Origin: Treponema sp.
GTDB lineage: Bacteria > Spirochaetota > Spirochaetia > Treponematales > Treponemataceae
Assembly: GCA_017645785.1 (NCBI GenBank)
Contig: JAGCNW010000005.1
Location: 1 to 64,000 of the forward strand
Length of the DNA: 64,000 bases
Direction: 5' to 3'
Positions 1-8,683 of this stretch are shown piece by piece. A program made the translations under genes and the position numbers. Each line of letters begins with the position of its first letter. The first letter of the stretch is position 1. Below the pieces are notes generated by a model. The model was not told where the DNA came from and searched no databases. It was given only the letters and a program-made list of their open reading frames with translations.

Positions 1-34
1 GGGGCCAGGCGAGCCCGATTAGGCGGATGAGCCT

Positions 35-59
35 AAAAATTGCTGGCGCAATTTTTTTT
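35..59 (+). terminator. Hairpin with T-run at left edge
   Basis: Eight-base arms AAAATTGC (36-43) and GCAATTTT (48-55) enclose a four-base loop and run into a T-tract. It may end a gene or structured RNA lying beyond the left edge. A second G/C-rich segment ending in a T-run (about 74-100) follows. Nothing upstream can be identified. Confidence 0.5.
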
Positions 60-160
60 ACGGCTCTCCGATTGTGGGCAGGCTGCCGGGCTTTTTTTCG
101 TGCCCTTGCCATTCGTTCCATAAAAAAGTATACTCTGCGATAAGACTGAGGAGGAATATT

Positions 161-382
161 ATGCCGCACATTACGGTTCAGATGTATCCTGGAAGAAGCG
201 ATGAGTTGAAAAAGAAATTGGCTGAGGCTCTTGTGAAGACCGCGGCGGAAGTGTTGCAGAGAGAGCCGGAGCATTTTTCGGCGAGCGTGCAGGACGTTCC
301 GCAGGATGAATGGAAGGAGCGCGTTTACAAGGACGCCGTTGACCCCAGCAACAAGGAAGTCTTTGTAAGGCCGGGATATTAA
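161..382 (+). CDS. 4-oxalocrotonate tautomerase family protein
   Basis: A 73-residue protein starting MPHITVQMYPGRS. The Pro after the initiator Met is the catalytic base of the tautomerase superfamily, and the length is that of the small single-domain members that assemble into oligomers. The start is fixed by a strong GAGGAGG Shine-Dalgarno at 149-155. Reading from an in-frame ATG further upstream would bury the catalytic Pro. The substrate cannot be told; such proteins act on enol/keto compounds in aromatic or other carbon metabolism. It stands alone, about 320 bases before the next gene. Confidence 0.85.
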   Translation: MPHITVQMYPGRSDELKKKLAEALVKTAAEVLQREPEHFSASVQDVPQDEWKERVYKDAVDPSNKEVFVRPGY

Positions 383-705
383 GGCTTGAAAAGATTTTTT
401 GCTATGTCGCAGAGCTGTTGAGGCCGCGGCAATTTTTCTTGCATTTTTTTTAATTGCGCTATACTATGAGAAGTTAAGAAAGCCGCGCTTGCGCTACGTG
501 CCGTTTTGCTAGTTGAAATTTATTCAACTGCGCTCTTACGAGCGCTGGCAATCAAGGCCTTGACTCAATCGGCAATCAATAGAGGAATTGTCTTTAAATA
601 CTTAAAGCTTAGCCCGCGATGTGGAGACAAAATTGTCCTTGCGCGCGGGCCTTTTTGTTTTGGCAAAGATGTTCGATGCCGGGCGGCATAAAAATAGGAG
701 AATAT
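383..705. other. Intergenic leader with repeat and hairpin
   Basis: This 323-base gap holds no gene. It has a possible promoter (TTGCAT 439-444, TATACT 460-465, short 15-base spacer), a diverged copy of the 65-base repeat described elsewhere (about 488-552), and a strong hairpin ending in T-rich sequence (612-660). The apparent short ORF at 506-691 is repeat sequence read as protein and is not proposed as a gene. Confidence 0.6.
612..660 (+). terminator. Leader terminator or attenuator before lipoprotein
   Basis: Arms GCCCGCG (612-618) and CGCGGGC (644-650) enclose an inner GACA/TGTC stem and are followed by CTTTTTGTTTT. No clear promoter lies between this structure and the start codon at 706. 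It either ends the tautomerase transcript or attenuates the lipoprotein gene. Confidence 0.55.
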
Positions 706-2013
706 ATGAAAAAAAGTTTTAGTCTGGCCGCGGTTTTTGCGGTCTTTGGAATCGCTTTGGCGATGTTCGCTTGCTCAAACGGCAGCAATGGAATGCCGCC
801 CGTTCCGCCCCCAGCGCCGCAAACTTACAGCGTGAACATTTCCGCAAGCGAGAATGGAACTGTGGCCGCGGCTCCAACCTCCGCGACCGCCGGAACGGAA
901 ATAACGCTCACGGCGACGCCCGCCTATGACTATGCGCTTTCAACATTGACCGTGACCGCAAGCGACGGAACTTCCGTGACCTTAAACGGACGCGGCAACG
1001 CGCGGACGTTCAAAATGCCGGCGCAAAATGTGACCGTGACCGCGGCCTTTGTTGTGCCGGTAAGAGAGGAATATAAAGAAATCGGAAGCGTGACGCTCAA
1101 CGGAAAATCATTCACGCTAGCCACCTTTGGCCTCTGGCCGCAGACGATAAAGGCCGCGAGCGTCTCTGTTGACACAAGCGTGGCCGAGGTTCACGGCGAC
1201 TTTACCTACTGCAAGGGAAGCGACGGCGCGTGGTACGTAGAGCAGGCCGAGAATGCTTGCGCCAGCGAATACAAGTACAGCGACGGAAGCTCTGTCGGAC
1301 AGGGTGGAACTAGCAAAAAATGGTTCAAGGTGGAGCCGATAAAATGGCGCGTTCTTACGAACAACTATGGCGGAAAAAAGCTTTTGCTTGCGGAAAGCGT
1401 CTTGGCATCAGGGGTTCCGTATTGCTCTGATTCAAGCAACCGAACGATTGGCGGCGCCACGGTTTACGCCAACAATTACAAGTATTCCACAATCCGCGCC
1501 TGGCTCAACGGAAAATACGAGCCCGGCGACACGCAGGAGGCGACATACGCCGGAAATGGCTTTTTGCAAAGCGCCTTCACAAACGCTCAAGCATCTGCGA
1601 TAGCGGACACGACTTTTGACAACAGCCTTGGCACGACTCTGCCCGATAACTATGATAGCCTTGATGATGTTAAGAAAAAGGCATGGAACAACGGAGTCAA
1701 CCAATACGCCAGCGACAGTCCGATGGGCGACAAGATTTTCTTGCTGAGCGAAAAAGATGTTTCGACAAGCGGCTACGGCTTTGGCGCCTACTACGATACC
1801 GGCAATAGCAATCGCGTCCGCGCCCCGACGGACTTTGCCAAGGCGATGGGAGTCTTGGATATGTATGCGAGCAGTTACTGGTGGCTGCGCTCTCCTTTCT
1901 GTAATATCGAAAGCAACGCGCTTCGTGTCAAGGACGATGGCGATGCCGGCCGCAACTACGGCGTCAAAGAGACTGATGGCGGCGTTGTTCCTGCCCTCTG
2001 CCTTGAAAACTAG
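706..2013 (+). CDS. Surface lipoprotein, InlB-like repeat plus DUF6273
   Basis: A 435-residue predicted lipoprotein. The signal peptide begins MKKSFSLAAV and ends in a relaxed spirochaetal lipobox (LAMFAC), with the lipidated Cys near residue 23. A Pro-rich linker is followed by one InlB-like beta repeat (about residues 38-115, ending TAAF). The C-terminal half matches the DUF6273 pattern: PIKWRVL, then LLLAES, YKYSTIRAWLNG, WWLRSP and a closing GVVPALCL. Such proteins are common surface antigens or adhesins in treponemes; the ligand is unknown. The start at 706 follows AGGAG and gives a proper signal peptide, whereas the upstream start at 619 does not. Confidence 0.85.
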   Translation: MKKSFSLAAVFAVFGIALAMFACSNGSNGMPPVPPPAPQTYSVNISASENGTVAAAPTSATAGTEITLTATPAYDYALSTLTVTASDGTSVTLNGRGNARTFKMPAQNVTVTAAFVVPVREEYKEIGSVTLNGKSFTLATFGLWPQTIKAASVSVDTSVAEVHGDFTYCKGSDGAWYVEQAENACASEYKYSDGSSVGQGGTSKKWFKVEPIKWRVLTNNYGGKKLLLAESVLASGVPYCSDSSNRTIGGATVYANNYKYSTIRAWLNGKYEPGDTQEATYAGNGFLQSAFTNAQASAIADTTFDNSLGTTLPDNYDSLDDVKKKAWNNGVNQYASDSPMGDKIFLLSEKDVSTSGYGFGAYYDTGNSNRVRAPTDFAKAMGVLDMYASSYWWLRSPFCNIESNALRVKDDGDAGRNYGVKETDGGVVPALCLEN

Positions 2014-2027
2014 TCGTTTGCGCCAAG

Positions 2028-2055
2028 GATTCCCGCGTTCATACGCGGGAATGAC
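2028..2055. repeat. Palindromic repeat, class A
   Basis: A 28-base near-palindrome: arms GATTCCCGCG and CGCGGGAATGAC around a six-base loop. It belongs to a dispersed family in this window (also 22119, 22221, 22325, 26120, 26152, 41304, 54918, 54957). Confidence 0.8.
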
Positions 2056-2098
2056 AACGCTTGCGGATTAGGAATGACAAAACGCGCGTGAAAAACGC

Positions 2099-2127
2099 TT
2101 GAAAATTTTTCACATCTACTATATAAT
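2099..2127 (+). promoter_or_regulatory. parE promoter
   Basis: TTGAAA (2099-2104), 17-base spacer, TATAAT (2122-2127). It leaves a leader of roughly 125 bases before the parE start, containing short GC-rich inverted repeats. Confidence 0.75.
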
Positions 2128-2260
2128 TATTGCATATTTTTAATGCGACGGCGTTGATAGCGCCATGACCGCAGCGTCTGTAAAGACGCGGCAGGACCGC
2201 TCGAAGAAACGGTTTTAGTTTCTCAAGCGAGATTGCGAGCGGCCGCAGGGTGGGGAAAAT

Positions 2261-4294
2261 ATGGCAGCTCAAAAAGGAAAGGCTTCGGCGAAGGCGCCGG
2301 CCAAAAAGACTTCTAAAAATTCTAGCGTAAAAAAGACCGCGGCAAAAGCTGCGCCCAAAAAAGCGCCGGCCAAGGCGGCGGCAAAAGCTCCCGCGGCAAA
2401 ATCCGTTCCTGCAAAAAAAGTTGCGGCGGCTCCAGCAAAGGCTGCTTCGGCTGCGGCAAGCGCTCCCGCGACAAAGACCCCAAAAAAATATGACGAAAGC
2501 CAAATCAAGCACCTTGACGCATTGGAACACATCCGCCTTAGAAGCGGAATGTACATCGGCCGCTTGGGCGACGGCTCAAACCAAAACGACGGCATTTACG
2601 TTTTGCTAAAAGAAGTCATCGACAATTCGATTGACGAATACATCATGGGCTTTGGAAAAAAAATCGACATCGCGGTCAAGGACAATCGGGTGAAGGTTCG
2701 CGACTACGGACGCGGAATTCCTTTGGGAAAAGTTGTTGACTGCGTAAGCGAAATCAACACAGGCGCAAAATACAACGACGACGTTTTCCAATTTTCTGTA
2801 GGAATGAACGGCGTTGGCACCAAGGCGGTCAACGCGCTTTCTAGTTATTTTAGAGTTGTTTCCGTTCGCGACGGTGAATGCGCCGAAGCGATTTTTGAAA
2901 AAGGCAAGTTGGTCAAAGAGCGCAAGGGCAAGCTCAAGGAAAAGCAAGCCAACGGAACTTTCTTTGAGTTCGTTCCTGACGAAGAAATTTTTGGCAAGTA
3001 CACGTTCAACATGGAATTTGTCGAAAAGCGAATTTGGAATTACGCCTACCTCAACGAAGGCTTGACCCTCCGCTTTAACGGAAAGGAATACAAGAGCGAC
3101 AACGGCTTGTTCGATCTTTTGAACAAAGAAATCGAAGACGCCTGCTTGTATCCGATTGGAAGCTATGTTGGAAAGCATATCAAGTTCGCTTGGACGCACA
3201 CAAACGGCTACGGTGAAAACCACTTTAGCTTTGTAAACGGCCAGTACACTGCGGACGGCGGAACCCACCTCAACGCTTTTAAGGAAGGCTTTGTAAAAGG
3301 CATAAACGATTTTTACCAAGAGTCTTTCCGCGCGGAAGACGTTCGCGAAGGAATGGCATCCGCTGTTTTGGTTAAGGTAAAGGATCCGATTTTTGAAAGC
3401 CAAACAAAGAACAAGTTGGGCAACACCGACATCCGCCAATGGATCGTGGCCGAAGTTCAATCCGGCTTGATTGACTGGCTGCACCACAATCCGCAGGCCG
3501 CCGACAAAATAAAAGAAAAAATTCAGACAAACGAAAAGCTTCGCACAGAACTTAGCGCGGTAAAGACAAAGGCCAAGGAAGCGGCCAAGAAAATCAGCAT
3601 CCGCATTCCCAAGCTCAAGGACTGCAAGTTCCACGTTGACGACGGCCCCAAGGGCGAAAACTCAATGATATTCATCACCGAGGGAGACTCAGCGAGCGGC
3701 ACGATGACGCACTCGCGCGACGCGAGCTACCAGGCGATTTTCTCTTTGCGCGGAAAGCCCGAAAATATGTACGGCAAAAAGCAGAGCGACATTTACAAGA
3801 ACGACGAGCTTTACCAGCTTATGATGGCGCTTGGAATCGAAAACGACGTTTCGAATTTAAAATATGGAAAAATCGTAATAGCGACCGATGCCGATAACGA
3901 CGGCTATCACATCCGCAACTTGGTTATGACCTTCTTCCTTGGCTACTTTGAGGAATTGGTCACAAGCGGCCGCGTCTTTATTTTGGAGACGCCCCTTTTC
4001 CGCGTTAGGAACAAGAAGGAAAACATTTACTGCTATTCCGAAGACGAGCGCGACAAGGCCCAGGCCAAGCTTGGAAAGAGCGCCGAGACCAGCCGCTTTA
4101 AAGGTTTGGGAGAAATCAACCCGACGGAATTCCGCCAGTTCATTGAGCCCGAAACCATGCACCTTACGCCGGTGGAAATCAGCCAGCTTAAGATGGTTCC
4201 GAAGCTTTTGGGCTTCTATATGGGAAAGAACACTCCCGAGCGCCGCGACTTTATCGAAAAGCACTTGCTTTCAAACGCCGACATCGACGCGTAG
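2261..4294 (+). CDS. parE: DNA topoisomerase IV subunit B-like (ParE)
   Basis: A 677-residue ATPase subunit of a type IIA topoisomerase, which pairs with the ParC-like product at 5895. The GHKL ATP site is visible (KEVIDNSIDEY, Glu118/Asn122), as is the Toprim domain with EGDSASG (from Glu474) and DADNDG (543-548). The overall form resembles the Bacteroidetes/spirochaete ParE branch rather than GyrB. Residues 1-77 are an unusual extension of almost only Lys, Ala, Pro, Ser and Thr, like bacterial histone H1-type tails, before the conserved domain begins around YDESQIKHLDALEHIR. The SD is weak (GGGTGGGG). A shorter start is unlikely because the tail is uninterrupted and rich in host codons. Confidence 0.9.
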   Translation: MAAQKGKASAKAPAKKTSKNSSVKKTAAKAAPKKAPAKAAAKAPAAKSVPAKKVAAAPAKAASAAASAPATKTPKKYDESQIKHLDALEHIRLRSGMYIGRLGDGSNQNDGIYVLLKEVIDNSIDEYIMGFGKKIDIAVKDNRVKVRDYGRGIPLGKVVDCVSEINTGAKYNDDVFQFSVGMNGVGTKAVNALSSYFRVVSVRDGECAEAIFEKGKLVKERKGKLKEKQANGTFFEFVPDEEIFGKYTFNMEFVEKRIWNYAYLNEGLTLRFNGKEYKSDNGLFDLLNKEIEDACLYPIGSYVGKHIKFAWTHTNGYGENHFSFVNGQYTADGGTHLNAFKEGFVKGINDFYQESFRAEDVREGMASAVLVKVKDPIFESQTKNKLGNTDIRQWIVAEVQSGLIDWLHHNPQAADKIKEKIQTNEKLRTELSAVKTKAKEAAKKISIRIPKLKDCKFHVDDGPKGENSMIFITEGDSASGTMTHSRDASYQAIFSLRGKPENMYGKKQSDIYKNDELYQLMMALGIENDVSNLKYGKIVIATDADNDGYHIRNLVMTFFLGYFEELVTSGRVFILETPLFRVRNKKENIYCYSEDERDKAQAKLGKSAETSRFKGLGEINPTEFRQFIEPETMHLTPVEISQLKMVPKLLGFYMGKNTPERRDFIEKHLLSNADIDA

Positions 4295-4329
4295 GCCGCC
4301 CGCGGCTTTCGGGCGCTGCTTGCTTGTTG

Positions 4330-4358
4330 TTGCAAAAAGACGCCAAATGCGCTAGAAT
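4330..4358 (+). promoter_or_regulatory. Promoter of amino-acid ABC genes
   Basis: TTGCAA (4330-4335), 17-base spacer, TAGAAT (4353-4358), followed by a short leader carrying GAGG before the ATG at 4378. Confidence 0.7.
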
Positions 4359-4377
4359 GCAAACTGAGGTTTTTCAA

Positions 4378-5145
4378 ATGAAAAAATTATTGTTTGTATT
4401 GTTAGCGTTCGGTTCATTGCTTTGGTTTTCTTGCGGCAATAAAGAGAAAGTTGTAAAGATGGGAACAAATGCCGCTTTCCCGCCTTTTGAATGGATTGAA
4501 GGAAAAGATGTCGTAGGATTTGACATCACCCTCAGCAATCTTATCGCAAACGACTACGGCCAAAAGCTTAAGGTTGTCGACATGAGCTTTGACGGCCTTA
4601 TCGCCGCCTTGCAAGCCGGTTCGGTTGACTTTATCGCTTCTGGAATGACAGCCACTGACGAGCGCAGAAAGAGCGTCGATTTTTCCGATCCATATTATTC
4701 GTCAAAGCAGACAATCATCGTTCGCGCCGACGACAAAAGCGTTTCTTCTGTCTCTGACTTGAAGAAAAAGTCAATCGGTGTCCAGGCCGCGACAACCGGC
4801 GAAATCTACGCCACCGAAGACATTGAGGGCGCGGACGTAAAGTCATTCAAGACAGTAATCGACGCGGCCTTGGCCCTTAAGAACGGCGCGATCGACTCGA
4901 TCATCGTTGACGAGCTTCCCGCCAAAGAAATTGTAAAGCGCAATCCGGAACTCAAGATTGTTGACGACGACTTCTTTACGGACGAATACGCCATCGCCGT
5001 AAAAAAAGGAAACCAGGAGCTTTTGGATTCCATCAACAAGACAATCAGAACCATCAAGGCCAACGGCGTTTATCAAAAGATGAACGAAGCCTTTATGCCC
5101 TTGGACGGCGAAGTCAAGATTCTTACCGCCGAGGACCTTCAATAG
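4378..5145 (+). CDS. Amino-acid ABC transporter substrate-binding lipoprotein
   Basis: A 255-residue family 3 solute-binding protein. The signal peptide MKKLLFVLLAFGSLLWFSC ends in a lipobox with Cys19. The mature part carries the classical polar amino-acid-binding pattern: MGTNAAFPPFEW, GFDITLSNLIA, DGLIAALQAGSVDFIASGMT and RRKSVDFSDPYY. It should deliver an amino acid to the permease encoded six bases downstream. The start at 4378 is chosen because it begins the signal peptide; an upstream start would overlap the promoter. The exact amino acid cannot be read from sequence. Confidence 0.88.
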   Translation: MKKLLFVLLAFGSLLWFSCGNKEKVVKMGTNAAFPPFEWIEGKDVVGFDITLSNLIANDYGQKLKVVDMSFDGLIAALQAGSVDFIASGMTATDERRKSVDFSDPYYSSKQTIIVRADDKSVSSVSDLKKKSIGVQAATTGEIYATEDIEGADVKSFKTVIDAALALKNGAIDSIIVDELPAKEIVKRNPELKIVDDDFFTDEYAIAVKKGNQELLDSINKTIRTIKANGVYQKMNEAFMPLDGEVKILTAEDLQ

Positions 5146-5151
5146 CTTTTT

Positions 5152-5826
5152 ATGGCCCAAACTTTTTACGACGTGATGATAAGTCATGGCCGCTGGATGT
5201 TGATTCCGGCCGGCCTTGGAACCACCTTGCTCATTGCCTTTTGCGCGATTTTGATCGGCTCCGTTTTGGGCTGTGTTTTCGCGCTGTTTAAAATCTCCGA
5301 AAAACGGGTTTTGCGCGCGATCGCCGAAGCCTACACTACGGTAATCCGCGGAATCCCAATGGCGACGCAGCTTATGATTTTTTACTTTGTCGTCTTTTCG
5401 CCGATGGGCGTGAGCAACGCGGTTTTGGTGGCGATAATCGCTTTTGGAATAAATTCCGGAGCGTATTGCACCGAAATCTTTAGGGCGGGAATTCAGGGCG
5501 TCGACCGCGGCCAAATGGAGGCGGGCCGTTCGCTTGGCCTCTCTTGGTCGCAAACTTTGGTAAAAATAATCCTTCCGCAAGCCTTTAAGACTGTTCTTCC
5601 GACATACACAAGTGAGTTCATCACCCTTATAAAGGAAACCTCGGTGGCCAGTTTTATCGCCGTCGTGGACTTGCAAAAGACTTGCGACAACATCCGCAAC
5701 GCCACCTACAACGCCTGGATACCCTTGCTTTCTTGCGCTCTGATCTACTTGTGCCTTACAGTTGGCCTGACTAAACTTTTTGCCGTCTGCGAGCGTCAAA
5801 TGGCCAAAAGCGACCGCAGCCGCTAA
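5152..5826 (+). CDS. Amino-acid ABC transporter permease (HisM family)
   Basis: A 224-residue inner-membrane protein with about five hydrophobic segments and the permease EAA loop (EAGRSLGLSWSQTLVKIILPQAFKTV begins near residue 122, of which only the core is diagnostic). It is co-transcribed with the binding protein upstream. No ATP-binding subunit lies beside it, which is unusual for this class, so the ATPase must be encoded elsewhere or shared. The pair sits between parE and parC. Confidence 0.87.
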   Translation: MAQTFYDVMISHGRWMLIPAGLGTTLLIAFCAILIGSVLGCVFALFKISEKRVLRAIAEAYTTVIRGIPMATQLMIFYFVVFSPMGVSNAVLVAIIAFGINSGAYCTEIFRAGIQGVDRGQMEAGRSLGLSWSQTLVKIILPQAFKTVLPTYTSEFITLIKETSVASFIAVVDLQKTCDNIRNATYNAWIPLLSCALIYLCLTVGLTKLFAVCERQMAKSDRSR

Positions 5827-5846
5827 CGAACAAGCGCGGACAACCC

Positions 5847-5874
5847 TTGAAAAATTTTTTATTTCTGCTATAAT
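5847..5874 (+). promoter_or_regulatory. parC promoter
   Basis: TTGAAA (5847-5852), 16-base spacer, TATAAT (5869-5874). The start codon follows 20 bases later, with GGGTGG as a weak ribosome site. The promoter closely resembles that of parE. Confidence 0.75.
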
Positions 5875-5894
5875 TGTGTTAGGGTGGAAATAAA

Positions 5895-7811
5895 ATGGCA
5901 TTCATAAAAAATCTTTTTGACAAAAACTTCATTGAATACGCAAGCTACGTAATTCGCGACCGCGCGATTCCTGATTTGGAAGACGGCCTAAAGCCGGTTC
6001 AGCGCCGCATCATGCACACGCTCTTTAGAATGGACGACGGCCGCTTCCAAAAAGTGGCCAACGTTGTCGGCGAATGCATGAAGTACCATCCGCACGGAGA
6101 CGCTTCTATTGGAGGAGCGCTTGTCGTTTTGGCCAACAAGGGCATCTTTATCGAAAAGCAGGGAAACTTCGGAAACATGTTCACCGGCGACGGCGCTTCC
6201 GCTCCCCGTTACATTGAATGCCGCGTTCACCCCTTGGCAAAAGAATTCTTGGTCACAAACCCGCACGTGACCCACTACATTCCAAACTATGACGGCCGCT
6301 CTTCCGAGCCGGAAGTTTACCGCGCCAAAATTCCTGTCGCCTTGATTATCGGAGCCGAAGGAATCGCGGTAGGCATGAGCACGAAAATTTTGCCATACAA
6401 TCTTAAGGAAGTTTTGCAGGCCGAAATCAAGGCGCTTAAGGGACAAAGCTTCACCCTTTATCCAGACGTTCCAACTGGCGGCTTGATTGACGTGTCAAAC
6501 TACAACGACGGAAACGGAAAGATCGTCTCGCGCGCCAAGTTCGACATGAGCGACGACAAAAAAATCGTCATCACCGAGCTTCCCTTGGACACGACAAGCG
6601 ACGCGCTCCTTAACTCAATCGAAAACGCCTACCGCGCCGGAAAAATTAAGATTGGTTCAATCGACGACTTTACGACAGACCATTGTCAAATCGAAATAAA
6701 ATTGCCGCGCGGCGTTTACGCAAAGGACGTCGAAAAGGCGCTTTACGCTTACACCGATTGCGAAAAGTCAATCAACTGCCAAATGCTTGTCATCAAGGAC
6801 AACATGCCGGTAGTCATGACCGCGACAGAAATCGTAAAGTATTACGCAAAGAAACTTGTGGCCATTGTAAAGGACGAGTTGGAATACGAACGCGGCCAAT
6901 TAATGGAAGAATTGCACCAAAGAACCCTTGAGCGCATTTTTATCGAGGAGCGAATCTACAAAAAGATTGAGCAGATGAAAACAGCCGAGGGCGTCAACAA
7001 GGCGGTCATCGACGGCTTTAAGCCCTTCAAAAAAGAATTGATCCGCGACATCACGCTTGATGATGTCGAACGCTTGCTCAAAATTCCAATCCGCCGCATC
7101 TCGCTTTTTGACATCAACAAAAATCGCGACGAGGTTGCCGCAATCAACGGCCGCCTTAAGGAAATCGCCCGCCGTCTCAAGCATTTGACGGATTGCGCGG
7201 TTGAATACCTTAGCGGAATGTTGGAAAAGTTCAAGCCTGAGGAGTTGGAGCGCCACACTCAAATCGCGAAGTTCAGCGCCGTTGACGTAAAGACAGTCGC
7301 CACCCGCGACACGCCGCTTCGCTACGACGACAAAGGCTATATCGGAATCGGAGTTTCGGGCGGAACGGAAGTCTTGCGCGTAACTCCTTACGACAGAATT
7401 TTTGTAATGCGAAAGAGCGGCATTTACACGGTTTGCGACGTTCCGCAAAAACTCTTTGTGGACGCCGGAATGGTTTACGTCAACTACGCCGAAAAAGAAA
7501 TTATAGGCGACGTTTTGTTCACCGCGATTTACCGCGATCCAAAAACAAAGCAGGCTTACATAAAGAGATGCCGCGTTCCAAGCTGGATAATGAACCGCGA
7601 TTACTTTATCGCGCCCGACGGAATGGAAGTTTTGCACGTTGACACAAGGAAGAACTTTAAGTTCACGCTCAACTACACAAAAAAAGCGCGCGCAAAAGTT
7701 CTTAAAGAAAACTTTAAGACAAACGATTACATCGAGCGCGGCCTTAAGGCCCAGGGCTTTAAGCTTTCTACAAAAGAAGTCGAAAGCGTTGAAGTGGAAA
7801 AAGCGGAATGA
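5895..7811 (+). CDS. parC: DNA topoisomerase IV subunit A-like (ParC)
   Basis: A 638-residue DNA cleavage/rejoining subunit. The winged-helix region includes DGLKPVQRRIM (30-40) and YHPHGD (64-69). The active-site tyrosine is Tyr106, preceded by Arg105 in APRYIECR. The coiled-coil and C-gate region follows, and the C-terminal part is short compared with about 750-800 residues in proteobacterial ParC, so the DNA-wrapping beta-pinwheel is reduced. It should form a heterotetramer with the ParE product. The two genes are separated by the amino-acid ABC genes but have similar promoters. The 3' end overlaps the next start by four bases. Confidence 0.9.
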   Translation: MAFIKNLFDKNFIEYASYVIRDRAIPDLEDGLKPVQRRIMHTLFRMDDGRFQKVANVVGECMKYHPHGDASIGGALVVLANKGIFIEKQGNFGNMFTGDGASAPRYIECRVHPLAKEFLVTNPHVTHYIPNYDGRSSEPEVYRAKIPVALIIGAEGIAVGMSTKILPYNLKEVLQAEIKALKGQSFTLYPDVPTGGLIDVSNYNDGNGKIVSRAKFDMSDDKKIVITELPLDTTSDALLNSIENAYRAGKIKIGSIDDFTTDHCQIEIKLPRGVYAKDVEKALYAYTDCEKSINCQMLVIKDNMPVVMTATEIVKYYAKKLVAIVKDELEYERGQLMEELHQRTLERIFIEERIYKKIEQMKTAEGVNKAVIDGFKPFKKELIRDITLDDVERLLKIPIRRISLFDINKNRDEVAAINGRLKEIARRLKHLTDCAVEYLSGMLEKFKPEELERHTQIAKFSAVDVKTVATRDTPLRYDDKGYIGIGVSGGTEVLRVTPYDRIFVMRKSGIYTVCDVPQKLFVDAGMVYVNYAEKEIIGDVLFTAIYRDPKTKQAYIKRCRVPSWIMNRDYFIAPDGMEVLHVDTRKNFKFTLNYTKKARAKVLKENFKTNDYIERGLKAQGFKLSTKEVESVEVEKAE

Positions 7812-8683
7812 AAGTTCTTGATTTGGTAAAAGACTTTAAATCCTCAACCCGCTTCGCCATTCCGCGCGCGGTGTTTATGTTGATGATTTATCTCTTCTTT
7901 TGCTTTTTTTCTTCTTCCGTTATGACGGGCGTGGCGATGAGCGCTTCGTCTTTTTTTCTTAGGTACCAGAACGGAATCAATTTCGCCGTTTTGCTTTTTG
8001 CCTTTATTGAATTGCTTTCTTGCGCCGTGATTTTCATTTTGCATTACGGCCTATTTTTGTGCAACTTGCGCTTTGTGAGGAACCAGCCGGTTGCGCTAAA
8101 TTTTTTGTTCGCAGGAATCAGGCAGAGGAGGGCAAGACGAGGCGCGGCGTTTTTTGTCGTTCCAATGCTTTTGTGCTTTGTCGTTTTTGCTTTTATTGTA
8201 AGCCAAGTTGAATTTTTTGCCTTGCCGCAATTCCAAACGGTCGAGCAGGTGATGGAGTTTATAAAGAACGATCCCGACAGCTTTAGAAAATTATTGCGCT
8301 GCTATGTCATGTTCTTGGCTTTGCTTTTTATCGTTTTCTTTCCCTTCACTTTTGTTTGGTCCTTTGTTTACGACAACACAAAGCAAAATTTTAGAACGTC
8401 CCTTTTGGACGGCCTTAAGTTCTTTTGCAAGAATGTCTTTGGCTTTTTGGCCTTTGAAATTGTTTGTCATTTTAGAAAGGCCTTTTTTATTTTGGCCTTC
8501 AACATCTTGCACGCCTTTATTTACGAAAAATATCAGTCCAGCTCCAACATTTATTCTTTGGGGTCGTTGATAAGCTTCGCTTCGTTCGCGCTGACTTTTT
8601 ACACCGCCGCGTCGGTGATGCTTTCGATTCAATTTTATTATGACAAGATAAATGAAGATTCTAAAGAGCAAAGTTCAAACTGA
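7808..8683 (+). CDS. Polytopic membrane protein, unrecognised
   Basis: A 291-residue protein I do not recognise. It has about six hydrophobic segments (near 21-45, 57-80, 111-133, 166-190, 210-230 and 250-270) separated by basic loops such as RQRRARRG, and a short acidic C-terminal tail. Its ATG overlaps the parC stop, indicating translational coupling, and its 3' end overlaps the next gene by 32 bases. A vague resemblance to DUF975-like or YihY-like membrane proteins cannot be confirmed by eye. Confidence 0.7.
   Translation: MKVLDLVKDFKSSTRFAIPRAVFMLMIYLFFCFFSSSVMTGVAMSASSFFLRYQNGINFAVLLFAFIELLSCAVIFILHYGLFLCNLRFVRNQPVALNFLFAGIRQRRARRGAAFFVVPMLLCFVVFAFIVSQVEFFALPQFQTVEQVMEFIKNDPDSFRKLLRCYVMFLALLFIVFFPFTFVWSFVYDNTKQNFRTSLLDGLKFFCKNVFGFLAFEIVCHFRKAFFILAFNILHAFIYEKYQSSSNIYSLGSLISFASFALTFYTAASVMLSIQFYYDKINEDSKEQSSN

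Noticed and set aside
1-100. 3' end of an SRP or other stable RNA at the left edge
   Set aside because: Hairpins and T-runs are present, but no conserved SRP, tmRNA or RNase P signature can be recognised in the visible part.
506-691. Short open frame in the leader before the lipoprotein
   Set aside because: It is made of the dispersed 65-base repeat and the terminator hairpin.
2606-3634. 342-residue minus-strand open frame inside parE
   Set aside because: Shadow of parE; low-complexity composition and no start signals.
4843-5901. 352-residue minus-strand open frame over the ABC genes and parC start
   Set aside because: It crosses two well-supported genes and a promoter on the other strand and has no recognisable domain.
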